A stretch of 64,000 bases of DNA from Campylobacter concisus (GCF_003048615.2 NZ_CP049263.1:310001-374000), one strand, 5' to 3'. Numbered from the stretch's first letter, positions 1-10,767 are shown. Program-made: numbers and translations. The notes: generated from the sequence alone by a model not told the origin.

Positions 1-1386
<1,386 letters not shown>

Positions 1387-1533
1387 TTAAAATTATCTTA
1401 AAAATGGCTTTATTATAAAAGAAAAATCCAAAATTTGTCATTAATCTCTATCATTAAAAAATTAAAATTTATAAATAACTAAGATGTAAGTCAAATTTTA
1501 ATATTGTAAGAGCAAAGTAAAAAGGATGAAAAT

Positions 1534-2700
1534 TTGATAAATATTCATAAAATAGCCTATCTAAGGGTTATCGCGCTAGCTTTTGCAGCTTTTATATTTA
1601 ATACAACTGAGTTCGTGCCGGTGCCGCTTTTAAGCGATATAGCAAAGGATTTTGGCATGAGTACGGCTGATACGGGGCTCATCATCACGATATATGCGTG
1701 GAGTGTGACGATACTCTCGCTACCTTTTATGTTGCTAACTGCAAATTTAGAGCGAAGGTCGCTACTTTTAAAGGTTTTTATCATTTTTGTCGCTTCTCAC
1801 GCACTTTGCGCAGTCGCTTGGAATTTTACTGTTTTAGTCATAGCTCGCGTGCTAATAGCCATCTCACACGCCATATTTTGGTCGATCACCGCCTCGCTTG
1901 CTGTTAGAGTTGCGCCTATCAATAAAAGCTCGCAAGCTCTAGGACTTTTAGCACTTGGCACATCGATGGCGATGATACTTGGCTTGCCACTTGGCAGGAT
2001 TTTAGGCGATAGCTTGGGCTGGCGTGTCACATTTGGGCTTATAGGAATTTTTGCTGTGGGCGTTGGCGCTTGGCTATATAAAATTTTGCCACTTTTACCT
2101 AGCAAAAACTCAGGCTCGCTAAAGAGCTTACCTGGTCTTGCAAGAAATGGCTTTTTGATGGTGGTATTTTTGCTAACTGCTATCGTTATCAGCGCGCATT
2201 TTAGCACTTATAGCTACATTGAACCATTTGCTAAAGATATAAGCGGTTTTGATGGTAAATTTATAACTATATTTTTGCTTTTATTTGGCGTCGCTGGTAT
2301 CGTAGCAAGCGCGCTTTTCTCTAAATTTTATAAGCTCATACCAAATGCCTTTACAGCTATCTCAATAGCGATCATTTTAGCCTGCTTGATTGCGCTAAAT
2401 TTGATCGCTACAAATGAGACTTTTATGCTTGTGCTTGCCTTTATCTGGGGGCTTGGCATAGCTGGGATAAATATGAGCTTTCAGATAAAGGTGCTAAGCT
2501 TAGCCTCAAATGCCACGGACGCTGCGATGGCGATATACTCAGCTATTTACAATATCGGCATAGGAGCTGGCGCACTCATAGGACATCAGACGATAGTTCG
2601 CCTTGGAGAGCAAAATATCGGCAACGTTGGTAGCTTTTTTGCAGTGGTTGGGCTTGTCATCTTTTTCGTTGCGGCGGTTAAATTTAAAAAGGCTAATTAA
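1534..2700 (+). CDS. sotB: MFS sugar-efflux type transporter, SotB/YdeA-like
   Basis: This is a 388-residue major facilitator protein with about 12 hydrophobic segments. The N-terminus (LRVIALAFAAFIFNTTEFVP, then LLSDIAKDFGMS) closely matches the E. coli SotB/YdeA arabinose and sugar efflux family as I remember it. The translation start is a TTG at 1534, preceded by AAGGA at 1522-1526. The nearby ATG at 1526 runs into a stop after three codons, so TTG is the only sensible start. The gene is divergent from nifJ and ends in a good hairpin terminator, so it is probably transcribed alone. The substrate in Campylobacter, which rarely uses sugars, is unknown; exported sugars or small drugs are both possible. 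Confidence 0.85.
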   Translation: MINIHKIAYLRVIALAFAAFIFNTTEFVPVPLLSDIAKDFGMSTADTGLIITIYAWSVTILSLPFMLLTANLERRSLLLKVFIIFVASHALCAVAWNFTVLVIARVLIAISHAIFWSITASLAVRVAPINKSSQALGLLALGTSMAMILGLPLGRILGDSLGWRVTFGLIGIFAVGVGAWLYKILPLLPSKNSGSLKSLPGLARNGFLMVVFLLTAIVISAHFSTYSYIEPFAKDISGFDGKFITIFLLLFGVAGIVASALFSKFYKLIPNAFTAISIAIILACLIALNLIATNETFMLVLAFIWGLGIAGINMSFQIKVLSLASNATDAAMAIYSAIYNIGIGAGALIGHQTIVRLGEQNIGNVGSFFAVVGLVIFFVAAVKFKKAN

Positions 2701-2713
2701 ATTTAGCCTTTTT
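2686..2713 (+). terminator. Hairpin terminator after the SotB-like gene
   Basis: An 11-bp perfect inverted repeat (AAAAAGGCTAA / TTAGCCTTTTT) overlaps the stop codon of the transporter gene and ends in a run of five T. Confidence 0.8.
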
Positions 2714-2749
2714 AAAAAACCAAAAACGTTACAAATTTCTACAAATAAG

Positions 2750-2764
2750 TGATAATAAATATCA
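2750..2764 (+). promoter_or_regulatory. Putative distal Fur box
   Basis: TGATAAT-A-AATATCA matches the 7-1-7 Fur consensus (TGATAAT-N-ATTATCA) at 13 of 14 arm positions. It lies 73 bp upstream of the DUF2325 start. Prediction from sequence only. Confidence 0.55.
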
Positions 2765-2793
2765 TAACTAAGAATAATTTTAGCTAAGCTTTT

Positions 2794-2808
2794 TTATAAT
2801 CGTTATCA
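2794..2808 (+). promoter_or_regulatory. Putative Fur box overlapping the -10 of the flavodoxin operon
   Basis: TTATAAT-C-GTTATCA matches the 7-1-7 Fur consensus at 12 of 14 arm positions and contains a perfect TATAAT (2795-2800), the likely -10 of the DUF2325/fldA operon. Fur bound here would block RNA polymerase. Confidence 0.6.
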
Positions 2809-2836
2809 TAAAACGAATAAATTTTAGGAGCTTGTT

Positions 2837-3148
2837 ATGTCAGTTTTAGTTATCGGAGCAGATGAGATCACGCCTATTAAGGCTGTTTTGCATGATTTGG
2901 GAGCTGAAAAGATAGAGCACTGGGACGCTAGAAACGAAAACCGCGTAAATCGCAAGCCGATCCCGCAAGATACCGAGTGCGTGGTGATGCTAACTAGCTT
3001 TTTAAACCACAACACGATGAAGACTATTAAAACTCAAGCAAAAAAGAGAAATATCCCTATCGTTTGTGCAAAAAGAAGCGTTAGTTGCGTATTTTGCGAG
3101 TATTGTAAGGTCTTTGGCCTAGATAAGGAATTTGGATGCAAAGAATAA
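2837..3148 (+). CDS. DUF2325 family protein
   Basis: This is a 103-residue protein of the DUF2325 family. It has a Rossmann-like N-terminus (MSVLVIGADEITPIKAVLHD), a central VVMLTSFLNHNTMKTIKTQA segment, and a C-terminal CVFCEYC cysteine pair. Members are small, probably metal- or ligand-binding proteins of unknown role. It has a good ribosome site (AGGAG at 2826-2830) and is followed after 3 bp by another unknown gene and then by flavodoxin. As I recall, C. jejuni has the same three-gene order (Cj1384c, Cj1383c, fldA). Two Fur-like boxes in front suggest iron-responsive expression. The function is not known. Confidence 0.8.
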   Translation: MSVLVIGADEITPIKAVLHDLGAEKIEHWDARNENRVNRKPIPQDTECVVMLTSFLNHNTMKTIKTQAKKRNIPIVCAKRSVSCVFCEYCKVFGLDKEFGCKE

Positions 3149-3151
3149 TCG

Positions 3152-3865
3152 ATGAAGTTCGGGTTTTTATCAGATATTGGCGAAATAACTCCAAGTATTT
3201 TTGCAAAGCTTGACAAGCTTTCGCGTGCGAAAATTTTCATCGCACTTTATAATGTTGGCGTTGAAAGCGAGCTAAAGATCCCGCTTTCATACGCTAAATT
3301 TCTAAATTTCAAAGATATTTTTGAGGCTAGGATAAATTTCTTACTGCGTGATAAATTTTTAAATTTCAAACCAGTTGATAGCTTTTGCATACCTTCAAAC
3401 GTCGTTATAAATGCTTATTTGAAAAATGATTTTAAAGGGTTGAAATTTGTAGCAAAAGAGCCAAAGATGGCAGCTGCAAAGATGATAAAGATGCTTTATA
3501 GAAGCGGAGAATTTGAGTTTTTCATTGACGCAGCGCAGATGTTTTGCCAGTTTGTTTATGATAAAATACGCCTCCGCCATCAGGACAAAGAGGTCGTGCT
3601 AAATGGCGGCGTCATCTCGGTCAAAAAAGATGGCAAAAATTTACTCAGCGTCATGCCAAGCTTTAAAAGGGTGAGCTTTGATGATATGAGAAATTTAAAC
3701 GACGATATAGATAGGGCCGTTTGCGCGCTTGGTCGCGAGTGTGAGATGGTTTATATCGTTTGTCCTAGAAATGAGGAATTTAGGCGGCACGTTGAGGTTA
3801 GGCACTGCTTTGCAAGAGGGTGCATAAAGCTCGTGCCTTATACGATTATTAGTAAAATTTTTTAA
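3152..3865 (+). CDS. Conserved Campylobacter protein of unknown function
   Basis: This is a 237-residue soluble protein with no signal peptide or membrane segment and no motif I recognise. It is Phe- and Lys-rich, with a C-terminal part holding VYIVCPRNEEFRRHVEVRHC and a lone CFARGC pair. It starts 3 bp after DUF2325 and ends 11 bp before fldA, so the three are one transcript. The position matches C. jejuni Cj1383c (from memory). Stable linkage to flavodoxin hints at a role in flavodoxin- or iron-linked redox metabolism, but this is inference from position only. Confidence 0.75.
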   Translation: MKFGFLSDIGEITPSIFAKLDKLSRAKIFIALYNVGVESELKIPLSYAKFLNFKDIFEARINFLLRDKFLNFKPVDSFCIPSNVVINAYLKNDFKGLKFVAKEPKMAAAKMIKMLYRSGEFEFFIDAAQMFCQFVYDKIRLRHQDKEVVLNGGVISVKKDGKNLLSVMPSFKRVSFDDMRNLNDDIDRAVCALGRECEMVYIVCPRNEEFRRHVEVRHCFARGCIKLVPYTIISKIF

Positions 3866-3876
3866 AAAGGATAAAA

Positions 3877-4368
3877 ATGATAGGTATAGTTTTTGGAAGC
3901 AGCATGGGAAATACCGAAGATGCAGCAAAACTTATAAGCGAGGGTTTGGGGCTTGAAAACGAGCTTTTAAACGTCTCTGATGTGGATGGGGCAAAGATAA
4001 ATAGCTTTGATAAGCTCATCCTTGGCACATCGACCTGGGGTAGTGGCGACTTGCAAGACGACTGGGACGCGTTTGACTTTAAAGCGTTAAATTTAAGTGG
4101 CAAAACGGTCGCTGTTTTTGGCATGGGTGATAGCGAGAGCTACTCAGATGAGTACTGTAACGGCATGGCAAAGCTTTATGATGAGGTCGTAAAAGCTGGC
4201 GCAAAGGTAGTGGGCGAGGTTAGCACTGATGGCTATACATTTGATGGCTCTGATGCCGTAAGAAATGGTAAATTTGTGGGTCTAGCGCTTGATGCTGATA
4301 ACCAAAGTGACAAGACAGAGGGTAGAATTTCAGCTTGGATCGAGCAGATAAAACCATATTTTGCGTAA
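3877..4368 (+). CDS. fldA: Flavodoxin
   Basis: This is a 163-residue long-chain flavodoxin. The FMN phosphate loop is GSSMGNTEDAA near residues 7-17. The two FMN-stacking loops appear as STWGSGDLQDDWD (Trp) and GDSESYSDEYCNG (Tyr). It carries single electrons in the cytoplasm, replacing ferredoxin when iron is scarce, and is the expected acceptor for the pyruvate oxidoreductase encoded at the window start. It has an AAAGG ribosome site and is the last gene of a three-gene operon that ends in a strong hairpin. The two predicted Fur boxes upstream fit iron control. Confidence 0.95.
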   Translation: MIGIVFGSSMGNTEDAAKLISEGLGLENELLNVSDVDGAKINSFDKLILGTSTWGSGDLQDDWDAFDFKALNLSGKTVAVFGMGDSESYSDEYCNGMAKLYDEVVKAGAKVVGEVSTDGYTFDGSDAVRNGKFVGLALDADNQSDKTEGRISAWIEQIKPYFA

Positions 4369-4369
4369 C

Positions 4370-4398
4370 AAATTTAGCTAGATCTTCTAGCTAAATTT
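4370..4398 (+). terminator. Hairpin terminator after fldA
   Basis: 13-bp perfect inverted repeat (4370-4382 with 4386-4398, 3-nt loop) directly after the fldA stop. The T tract is weak, so it may act together with the hairpin at 4406-4427. Confidence 0.6.
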
Positions 4399-4405
4399 AA
4401 ACAAA

Positions 4406-4427
4406 ACGCCAGCTAAAAAGTTGGCGT
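4406..4427. terminator. Bidirectional terminator between fldA and the binding-protein gene
   Basis: 9-bp stem (ACGCCAGCT with AGTTGGCGT, one G:U, AAAA loop), followed by AAATTTTTA on the plus strand and TTTTG on the minus strand. It suits both convergent genes. Confidence 0.7.
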
Positions 4428-4436
4428 AAATTTTTA

Positions 4437-5189
4437 CTATTTTGATACATCTATACCAAAATATTTTAGAGATATTTCTTTTAATTTTCCTTCTTTTGAA
4501 AGCTCGCCTAACGCTTTATTTATCTGTTCTTTAAGCTCGGTATTACCCTTTTGTATAGCAACTCCCGCGTAGTCTTTGTCAGTACCAGTTGTGGCTATCT
4601 TTACAGGGGCGTTCGGGCGTTCTTTTAAAAAGTCGTAAAATACTACATTTGTTCTTATAACTGTATCCACGCGACCTGCTATTAGCAATTCCATACTTTT
4701 TGCAAAGCTGTCAACTGTGACATTTTGAGCACCGTAGCTTGCTGCGACTTTTGCCCAGTTGCTTGTGGCGGAGTCGGCATTTTTCTTGCCTTTTAGATCG
4801 TTAAACGACTTTATAGAGTTGTTATCTTTTTCGACAATTATCGCGCCATATGTAACGGTGTATGGCTCTGAAAATTCATACTTTTTCTTTCTCTCGTCAG
4901 TGATACTCACTTGATTAAACACAGCATCTGCTTTGCCAGAGTCAAATGCAGCTAGCATCGCATCCCACGGCGCAGTTAGAAAGTCTATCTTTAAATTTAA
5001 CTTCTTTGCTACAGCTTTTGCGATATCTACGTCATATCCGACAAGCTCATTTTTGTCGTTATAGTAGCTAAATGGCGCATATGTTCCCTCAGTAGCGACG
5101 GTCAAAACGCCAGGTTTTAGTGTGCTGGCATTTGCTAAAACTGCAAATGCACCTAAAATAAATGCAAATAATACCTTTTTAAATTTCAT
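4437..5189 (-). CDS. ABC transporter periplasmic amino-acid binding protein
   Basis: This is a 250-residue solute-binding protein (SBP_bac_3 family). A Lys-rich signal peptide (FKKVLFAFILGAFAVLANA) has a likely cleavage after ANA. The mature protein starts near LTVATEGTYAPFSYY and has the family signature GYDVDIAKAVAKKLN. It most resembles cystine/polar amino acid binding proteins of the TcyA/FliY type; the substrate is inferred. No permease or ATPase gene adjoins it, so it must work with a transporter encoded elsewhere. It is transcribed alone, with GGAG as ribosome site. Confidence 0.85.
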   Translation of the reverse strand: MKFKKVLFAFILGAFAVLANASTLKPGVLTVATEGTYAPFSYYNDKNELVGYDVDIAKAVAKKLNLKIDFLTAPWDAMLAAFDSGKADAVFNQVSITDERKKKYEFSEPYTVTYGAIIVEKDNNSIKSFNDLKGKKNADSATSNWAKVAASYGAQNVTVDSFAKSMELLIAGRVDTVIRTNVVFYDFLKERPNAPVKIATTGTDKDYAGVAIQKGNTELKEQINKALGELSKEGKLKEISLKYFGIDVSK

Positions 5190-5267
5190 TTTTATTCTCC
5201 TTTTTTAGATTTTGCCCGAGTATTTAAACGAAATTTTGCTTAAAAAGCATCATAAAAACTAGGCGGC

Positions 5268-8200
5268 TCACTCCGCTAAAAGTGAGACCGCTAGAGCTTT
5301 AACGCCCTTAAAATCAACCTTGCCACTTGCAAGTGTTGGGATATCATCAACGATGAATATATAGCTTGGTGTCATGATCGGAGCTAGGTTGCTCTCTTTT
5401 AAAATTTGCTCGATATTTTCAGGCTCTGTGCCACTTTTTACTAAAAGTGCGATCGCTTCGCCCTTTTTACTATCTGGCACGTTTGCGCTACTAAAGACAA
5501 CGTCGCCCCCAAGCACCTTTGCAAGCTCTTCTTCGACGCTTCCAAGGCTTATCATCTCGCCGCCTATCTTGGCAAATCTTGAGTATCTATCTACGATAAA
5601 CACAAAGCCGTTTTCATCGATGTGGCCTTTATCGCCAGTTTTATAGTATCTAACGCCGTCAATGTGCGTGATGACCTCGCTTGTTTTGGCTTCGTCGTTT
5701 AGATAGCCCTTCATCACCTGCGAGCCGCCGATGACGATGAGTCCGTCTGTGCCAGTTTCTAGCTCTTCAAGCGTCTCTGGGTCGATTATTTTTATGATGG
5801 TGCCAGGTAGAGGCATGCCAACGCTGCCAGGTCTATTAAATGTAAGCTCTTTTAGGCTCTCTTTTTCTAGGATATTTGGCATATTTACTGCAGCTACTGG
5901 TGCCGTTTCGGTCGCGCCATAACCTTCATAAATTTCTATGCCAAATTTGAGCCTAAACTCGTCTTTTATCTCTGGTTTTAGCTTTTCAGCCCCAGCTACG
6001 ACCATTCTGGCACTTTGAAACATCAACGGATGAAGCTTTTTGTTTCTGGTGTAGAGCCTAAAGAAGGTCGAGGTGCCAAAGATGATGCTGGCGCTATGTC
6101 TTGCGGCCATTTTGCCGATAGTTGCTCCGTCTGTTGGGTCAGGCACGCTTACCATTTTTATGCCCTCGCAAAGTGGCATAAGTGTGGTGACTGTTAGGCC
6201 AAATGAGTGAAATACTGGGAGTGAATTTAAGATCACGTCATCTTTTTTGAAATTTAGAAGTTCGCTTATTTGCTTGATGTTTGCAAGTAAATTTTTATGG
6301 CTTAGCTCGATGCCTTTTGGCTCGCCCTCGCTGCCGCTACTAAATAAAATGGTAGCCGTATCTTCTAAGCTTACACGCTTAAAATAGCAAAGCTTAATGA
6401 GCCAAGTTGGAGCAAAAAACGCAGTTAAAAGTGCTAAAAATTTCTCTTTTTTTGAGACGCTGGCTGAGAGATCTTCTGCAAATTTAGCCTTACCGCTCAT
6501 CGCATCTTTTAGATCAAAGCCCTTAAGTGCGAGCTTTTCAAGAAATTTGCTAGAGGTGATGACTGTATTTATATTTGCTTTTCTTAGGGCGTGATTTAGC
6601 GAGGTCTCATTAAGCGTATAGTTTAAATTTACGCTCACTTTGCCCATGGCAAGAAGTGCCATATTTACTATTGCTGCGATGCTTGAGCTAGGTAGTAAAA
6701 TGCCTATATTTTTCTCATCTTTTAGCTCTCGTTTGAAAATTTTGATAAAGACTAAAACGGCGGTTATAAATTTCAAATTGCTTAAATTTAGCCCAGTGCT
6801 GTCGCTCACGCACTCTTTAAATTTATCCTCTTTTGCGTTATTTAGCCATTCGCTCGTTAGTGGTTTTTGTCTTGAGATAAAGCTCTCCCACGATGAAAAG
6901 CTAAGCTCAAGCACCTTTTGCTTCATCTTTGCAGCGTTTATAAATGTAGTTATTGGTTTGCCAAAGGCGACGATGATGTCGCGTCTGCCGTTTTTAGAAG
7001 TGAGGTCTTTGTAAAATTTACTAGCCCTTGAAAAGCTCGAACCCCAAAGGCCACGAAGGTAAAATGGCACGATGCAAATTTCTTCTAGATCTCTGATGAT
7101 AAGCTCAAAGCCCTTTTGAAATTCATTTATCTGGCCGTTGTAGCTGATGTGACCCTCTGGGAAAAGTGCGACCACTTCGCCATTTTTTAGGCACTCTCTA
7201 ACTAGCTCGATCGACTCTTTGCTAGCGCCTGCGCCTATCGGGATCACTTTAAAAAATTTAAAAATTTGCTTTAGATACCATTTGTTATAGATCGTTCTAT
7301 ACATGACAAATCTTATGCCCCTTGGGCTTGCAGCTTGAAGTACGAGCCAGTCGATCCAGCTGATGTGATTGCCAAGAAGTAGCGCGCCGCCACTTTGCGG
7401 TAAATTTTGAAGTCCTTCAACAAAAAAGCGGTACTTTGTCTTTAAAAATGGCAACAAAAGCAGCCTTGTAAAAAGGTGTGGAAGCTGCAAAATAGCGTAA
7501 AAACTGCCGAGCAAGCAAACAAGCGCTGTAAAGACAAAGAGGCCAGTGGTTGAAATTTCAAAATATACTAAGCCTATGCCAATGGCTAGAAATAGCAGCA
7601 TTGAGACGTTTTGCAAGAAGTTGTTTGCCGCCATTATCTTGCCGGTGCTCTTTTGTGGGGCAAAGTACTGGATCATCGCATTTAGTGGCACTATAAATAT
7701 GCCTCCAAAAAAGCCAAATGCAAATGAACTAAGGCTCACTACGCCGATGCTTGAGCCAAATGCGAAAAATAAAAGCGAGAAAAATATACCAATAGCGCCC
7801 ATCGGCACAATGCCAAGCTCGATGTGTAGCTTTGACATAGAGCCAGCCACGTATGAGCCAAATGCGATGCCTATGGCGCTTACTGCAAGGATAGCTTGCA
7901 CCGCTAGCGAACTATCGTCATTAAAAACTGCCTTGTAGTGAGCTGGGAAGGCTGCGATGATGATCTGAGAGATGCCCCAAAATATGCTAAGACCTGCGAT
8001 GCTTAGCCAGATATTTTTATCTGATCTTACCTCTTTTAAATTTTCTCTCAAGTAGCTAAGGCTGATGTATTTTTTAAGCTCAAATTCTCCGCTTTGTTCG
8101 TTCGTTTCGCTGATATAAGGTAGCTTGTAGGCAAAAAATGCTTCAAGTGCGCTAAATACGACTAAAAAGATGCCGATAGGATAGACGCTTTTTAAAATTT

Positions 8201-8720
8201 CTTCTGAGTTTTCGCCTTGGATGTATAAATTTTCAAATATAAATGAAAATAAAAATGAGCTAACAAGTATCGCTACGATGGTTAGCGCTTGGATGACGCC
8301 GTTTGCTGTGCCAAGTCGCTCAGTACCGACAAGTGCTTTGATGATGCCGTATTTTGCAGGCGAGTAGATCGCACTTTGAGCGGCAAGTATGAGTGTGAGC
8401 GCAAATGCCACACCAAAAGCACCCAAAAGGTAGCTAATAAGCACCGCAACGCTGATAACAACGCCAAAGACGGCGCAAATTCTAATAACCTTTGTCTTTG
8501 CAAATTTGTCATTTATAAAGCTTGAAGGCGAAAATAAAAATATAAATGGAAGCAAGATCATCGCATTTATAACGGCTGTTAGGATAAAAAGCGTATCGCC
8601 TGAGTAGGTCTTTAAAAGGACGTTTTGGATGGTTATTTTGTGCGCTAGATCGACACTTGCGTTTAAAAATGCGATCGCAAGGTAGGGCAAAAAGCCAGTG
8701 ACTTTTAGTAAATTCCTCAT
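5268..8720 (-). CDS. aas: Fused LplT-Aas: lysophospholipid transporter, acyltransferase and acyl-ACP synthetase
   Basis: This 1,150-residue protein has three parts in one chain. Residues 1 to about 400 are a 12-helix MFS flippase-like domain (LplT type). About 430-620 is a PlsC-type acyltransferase with NHISWID near 455 and FPEG near 521. About 640-1150 is an AMP-forming acyl-ACP/CoA synthetase with LFSSGSEGEPKG near 797, EGYGATET near 931 and YKTGDKGHID. In E. coli the flippase and the acyltransferase-synthetase are separate genes, lplT and aas. The chain should import 2-acyl lysophospholipid across the inner membrane and re-acylate it. I chose ATG 8720 (AAAAAGG nine bases upstream); a TTG 15 codons earlier has no comparable ribosome site. 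It is monocistronic and divergent from mnmG. Confidence 0.9.
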   Translation of the reverse strand: MRNLLKVTGFLPYLAIAFLNASVDLAHKITIQNVLLKTYSGDTLFILTAVINAMILLPFIFLFSPSSFINDKFAKTKVIRICAVFGVVISVAVLISYLLGAFGVAFALTLILAAQSAIYSPAKYGIIKALVGTERLGTANGVIQALTIVAILVSSFLFSFIFENLYIQGENSEEILKSVYPIGIFLVVFSALEAFFAYKLPYISETNEQSGEFELKKYISLSYLRENLKEVRSDKNIWLSIAGLSIFWGISQIIIAAFPAHYKAVFNDDSSLAVQAILAVSAIGIAFGSYVAGSMSKLHIELGIVPMGAIGIFFSLLFFAFGSSIGVVSLSSFAFGFFGGIFIVPLNAMIQYFAPQKSTGKIMAANNFLQNVSMLLFLAIGIGLVYFEISTTGLFVFTALVCLLGSFYAILQLPHLFTRLLLLPFLKTKYRFFVEGLQNLPQSGGALLLGNHISWIDWLVLQAASPRGIRFVMYRTIYNKWYLKQIFKFFKVIPIGAGASKESIELVRECLKNGEVVALFPEGHISYNGQINEFQKGFELIIRDLEEICIVPFYLRGLWGSSFSRASKFYKDLTSKNGRRDIIVAFGKPITTFINAAKMKQKVLELSFSSWESFISRQKPLTSEWLNNAKEDKFKECVSDSTGLNLSNLKFITAVLVFIKIFKRELKDEKNIGILLPSSSIAAIVNMALLAMGKVSVNLNYTLNETSLNHALRKANINTVITSSKFLEKLALKGFDLKDAMSGKAKFAEDLSASVSKKEKFLALLTAFFAPTWLIKLCYFKRVSLEDTATILFSSGSEGEPKGIELSHKNLLANIKQISELLNFKKDDVILNSLPVFHSFGLTVTTLMPLCEGIKMVSVPDPTDGATIGKMAARHSASIIFGTSTFFRLYTRNKKLHPLMFQSARMVVAGAEKLKPEIKDEFRLKFGIEIYEGYGATETAPVAAVNMPNILEKESLKELTFNRPGSVGMPLPGTIIKIIDPETLEELETGTDGLIVIGGSQVMKGYLNDEAKTSEVITHIDGVRYYKTGDKGHIDENGFVFIVDRYSRFAKIGGEMISLGSVEEELAKVLGGDVVFSSANVPDSKKGEAIALLVKSGTEPENIEQILKESNLAPIMTPSYIFIVDDIPTLASGKVDFKGVKALAVSLLAE

Positions 8721-8855
8721 GAATAAAGCCTTTTTGGATTTTAAATTTTGTAAATCTAACAGCAAAATATTTAAAATATCATTAATAAAAAACTCTAGCC
8801 ATAAATTTTTGTGGTGAAATTTCTTTAAAAAATTTAAATTTTATATGCTTTTTGA

Positions 8856-8861
8856 TAAAAT
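8856..8861 (+). promoter_or_regulatory. Likely -10 box of mnmG
   Basis: TAAAAT preceded by GA in a T-rich stretch, 31 bp before the mnmG ATG. It is the best -10 match in this gap; no clear -35, as is usual in Campylobacter. Confidence 0.45.
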
Positions 8862-8891
8862 CCGCCTATCAAAAATAAGGAAAAATTTATC

Positions 8892-10754
8892 ATGGACTAT
8901 GAAATCATCGTCGTTGGCGGCGGACATGCTGGCATTGAGGCAAGTCTTGCGGCTGCTAGAATGGGCAAGCAAACTTTACTGATCACGATCTTAGCCGAGC
9001 AAATAGGCGCTGCAAGCTGCAATCCAGCCATCGGAGGCCTTGCTAAAGGACATCTTGTAAAAGAGATCGACGCGCTTGGTGGTCAAATGGGACTTACGAC
9101 TGACGCTGTTGGTATCCAGTTTCGCGTGCTAAATGAGAGCAAAGGCCCAGCAGTACGTGGTAGCCGCGCTCAGATCGATATGGATAGATACCGCGTTTAT
9201 ATGAGAAATTTGCTTTTAAATACGCCAAATTTGGAAATTTCTCAAGAGATCGCCACTGAAATTTTAAGCGAAAATGGCGAGGTAACTGGCGTTAAAACCC
9301 ATCTAAATAACATCTATAACGCAAAAAAAGTGATAATTACAACTGGCACATTTTTAAACGGGCTAATCCATGTTGGATTTAACAAACTTGAAGCTGGCCG
9401 CGTGGGCGAGCTAAGCGCAAAGGATCTAAGCTCTAGCTTAAGGGAGCTTGGGCTAAATTTAGGCAGGCTAAAGACTGGAACATGCCCAAGGATCGACGCA
9501 AAAACGATAAATTTTGAAATTTTAGAGAAGCAAGATGGCGACGCAAAGCCAGTTGCATTTAGCTTTAGAACTAAAAATTTCTCCCCAACGCAGCTACCAT
9601 GCTACATCGCCTATACAAACGAAACCACGCATGAGATAATTCGCTCAAATTTCGACAAATCGCCACTTTTTACAGGTCAGATCGAGGGTATCGGACCAAG
9701 ATATTGCCCTAGTATAGAGGATAAGATAAACCGCTTTGGCGACCGCGACAGACACCACCTTTTCATCGAGCCTCAGACCCTTGAAGCGACAGAGTACTAC
9801 ATAAACGGCTTTTCAACGAGCCTGCCTTACGAGGTGCAAGTGCAGATGCTCCGCTCTGTAAAGGGCTTTGAAAATGCCAAAATAGTAAGGCATGGATACG
9901 CCATCGAGTACGACTACGTCGAGCCAACACAGCTAAAACATAGCCTAGAGACCAAAAAGATAAAAGGGCTATACTTGGCTGGGCAGATAAATGGCACGAC
10001 AGGATACGAGGAGGCCGGCGCTCAGGGGCTAATGGCTGGTATAAATGCAGCGCTTTCGCTGGATAACAAAGAGCCGCTTATCTTGCGCCGTGATGAGGCG
10101 TATATCGGCGTTTTGATAGATGACCTTGTCACAAAAGGGACAAAAGAGCCATATAGGATGTTTACGAGTAGGGCGGAGTATCGCTTGCTTTTGCGTGAGG
10201 AAAATGCCATTTTAAGGCTTGGTGGATATGGTCATGAGCTTGGACTGCTTGATGATGAGACTTTTAATGAGATCGAAAATATAAGAAGAAATTTAAAAGA
10301 TGGGCTAGAGTTTTTAAATGAGACTCAGATCACGCCAAGTAAGGCAAATTTAGAGCTTTTAGCAAGCCTTGATGAAGAGCCGATCAGTCAAAATGTGACC
10401 CTTCAAAAGATAGTCGCTAGAAAGAGCTTTACGGCTGAGAAACTAAGAAAGCTTGATGAGAGATTTGTAAATTTAGACGATGCGAGCATGGATCAAATTT
10501 TAACCGAGTGCAAATATCAGCACTACATCAGCGAGCAAAAAAATCAGATAGAAAAAATGAAAGATATGATGGATGTGAAAATCCCTGAAAATTTCGACTT
10601 TAGAAGCATAAGTGGCCTTAGCAACGAAGTGGTCGAAAAGCTTGAGAAATTTGCCCCGCCAACGCTTTTTGCGGCAAGTGAAATTTCAGGTATCACGCCA
10701 GCAGCGATCGACATCTTACATATTTATATAAAAATGAGCGAGAAAAAGGCTTAA
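8892..10754 (+). CDS. mnmG: tRNA uridine-5-carboxymethylaminomethyl modification enzyme MnmG
   Basis: This is a 620-residue GidA/MnmG protein of standard length. The FAD-binding dinucleotide fold is [12 protein letters not shown] at residues 6-17, followed by the family blocks [15 protein letters not shown] and [10 protein letters not shown]. The C-terminal block is [11 protein letters not shown]. With MnmE it modifies the wobble uridine of tRNAs reading codons that end in A or G, using FAD and methylene-tetrahydrofolate. It has the ATG at 8892 with AAGG upstream, and ends in a perfect hairpin. mnmE is not in the window. Confidence 0.97.
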   Translation: MDYEIIVVGGGHAGIEASLAAARMGKQTLLITILAEQIGAASCNPAIGGLAKGHLVKEIDALGGQMGLTTDAVGIQFRVLNESKGPAVRGSRAQIDMDRYRVYMRNLLLNTPNLEISQEIATEILSENGEVTGVKTHLNNIYNAKKVIITTGTFLNGLIHVGFNKLEAGRVGELSAKDLSSSLRELGLNLGRLKTGTCPRIDAKTINFEILEKQDGDAKPVAFSFRTKNFSPTQLPCYIAYTNETTHEIIRSNFDKSPLFTGQIEGIGPRYCPSIEDKINRFGDRDRHHLFIEPQTLEATEYYINGFSTSLPYEVQVQMLRSVKGFENAKIVRHGYAIEYDYVEPTQLKHSLETKKIKGLYLAGQINGTTGYEEAGAQGLMAGINAALSLDNKEPLILRRDEAYIGVLIDDLVTKGTKEPYRMFTSRAEYRLLLREENAILRLGGYGHELGLLDDETFNEIENIRRNLKDGLEFLNETQITPSKANLELLASLDEEPISQNVTLQKIVARKSFTAEKLRKLDERFVNLDDASMDQILTECKYQHYISEQKNQIEKMKDMMDVKIPENFDFRSISGLSNEVVEKLEKFAPPTLFAASEISGITPAAIDILHIYIKMSEKKA

Positions 10755-10767
10755 ATTTAAGCCTTTT
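10744..10767 (+). terminator. Hairpin terminator after mnmG
   Basis: Perfect 12-bp palindrome (AAAAGGCTTAAA / TTTAAGCCTTTT) spanning the stop codon and ending in four T. Confidence 0.75.

Noticed and set aside
1440-1460. Fur box in the nifJ/sotB gap
   Set aside because: The best minus-strand match, around TGATAGAGATTAATG, agrees with only nine of 14 arm positions.
1797-2207. 136-codon minus-strand frame inside the SotB-like gene
   Set aside because: Antisense shadow of a clear MFS protein; no family features.
7546-7938. 130-codon plus-strand frame inside aas
   Set aside because: It is antisense to a well-supported membrane domain, has no ribosome site, and its composition is the mirror of the aas codons.
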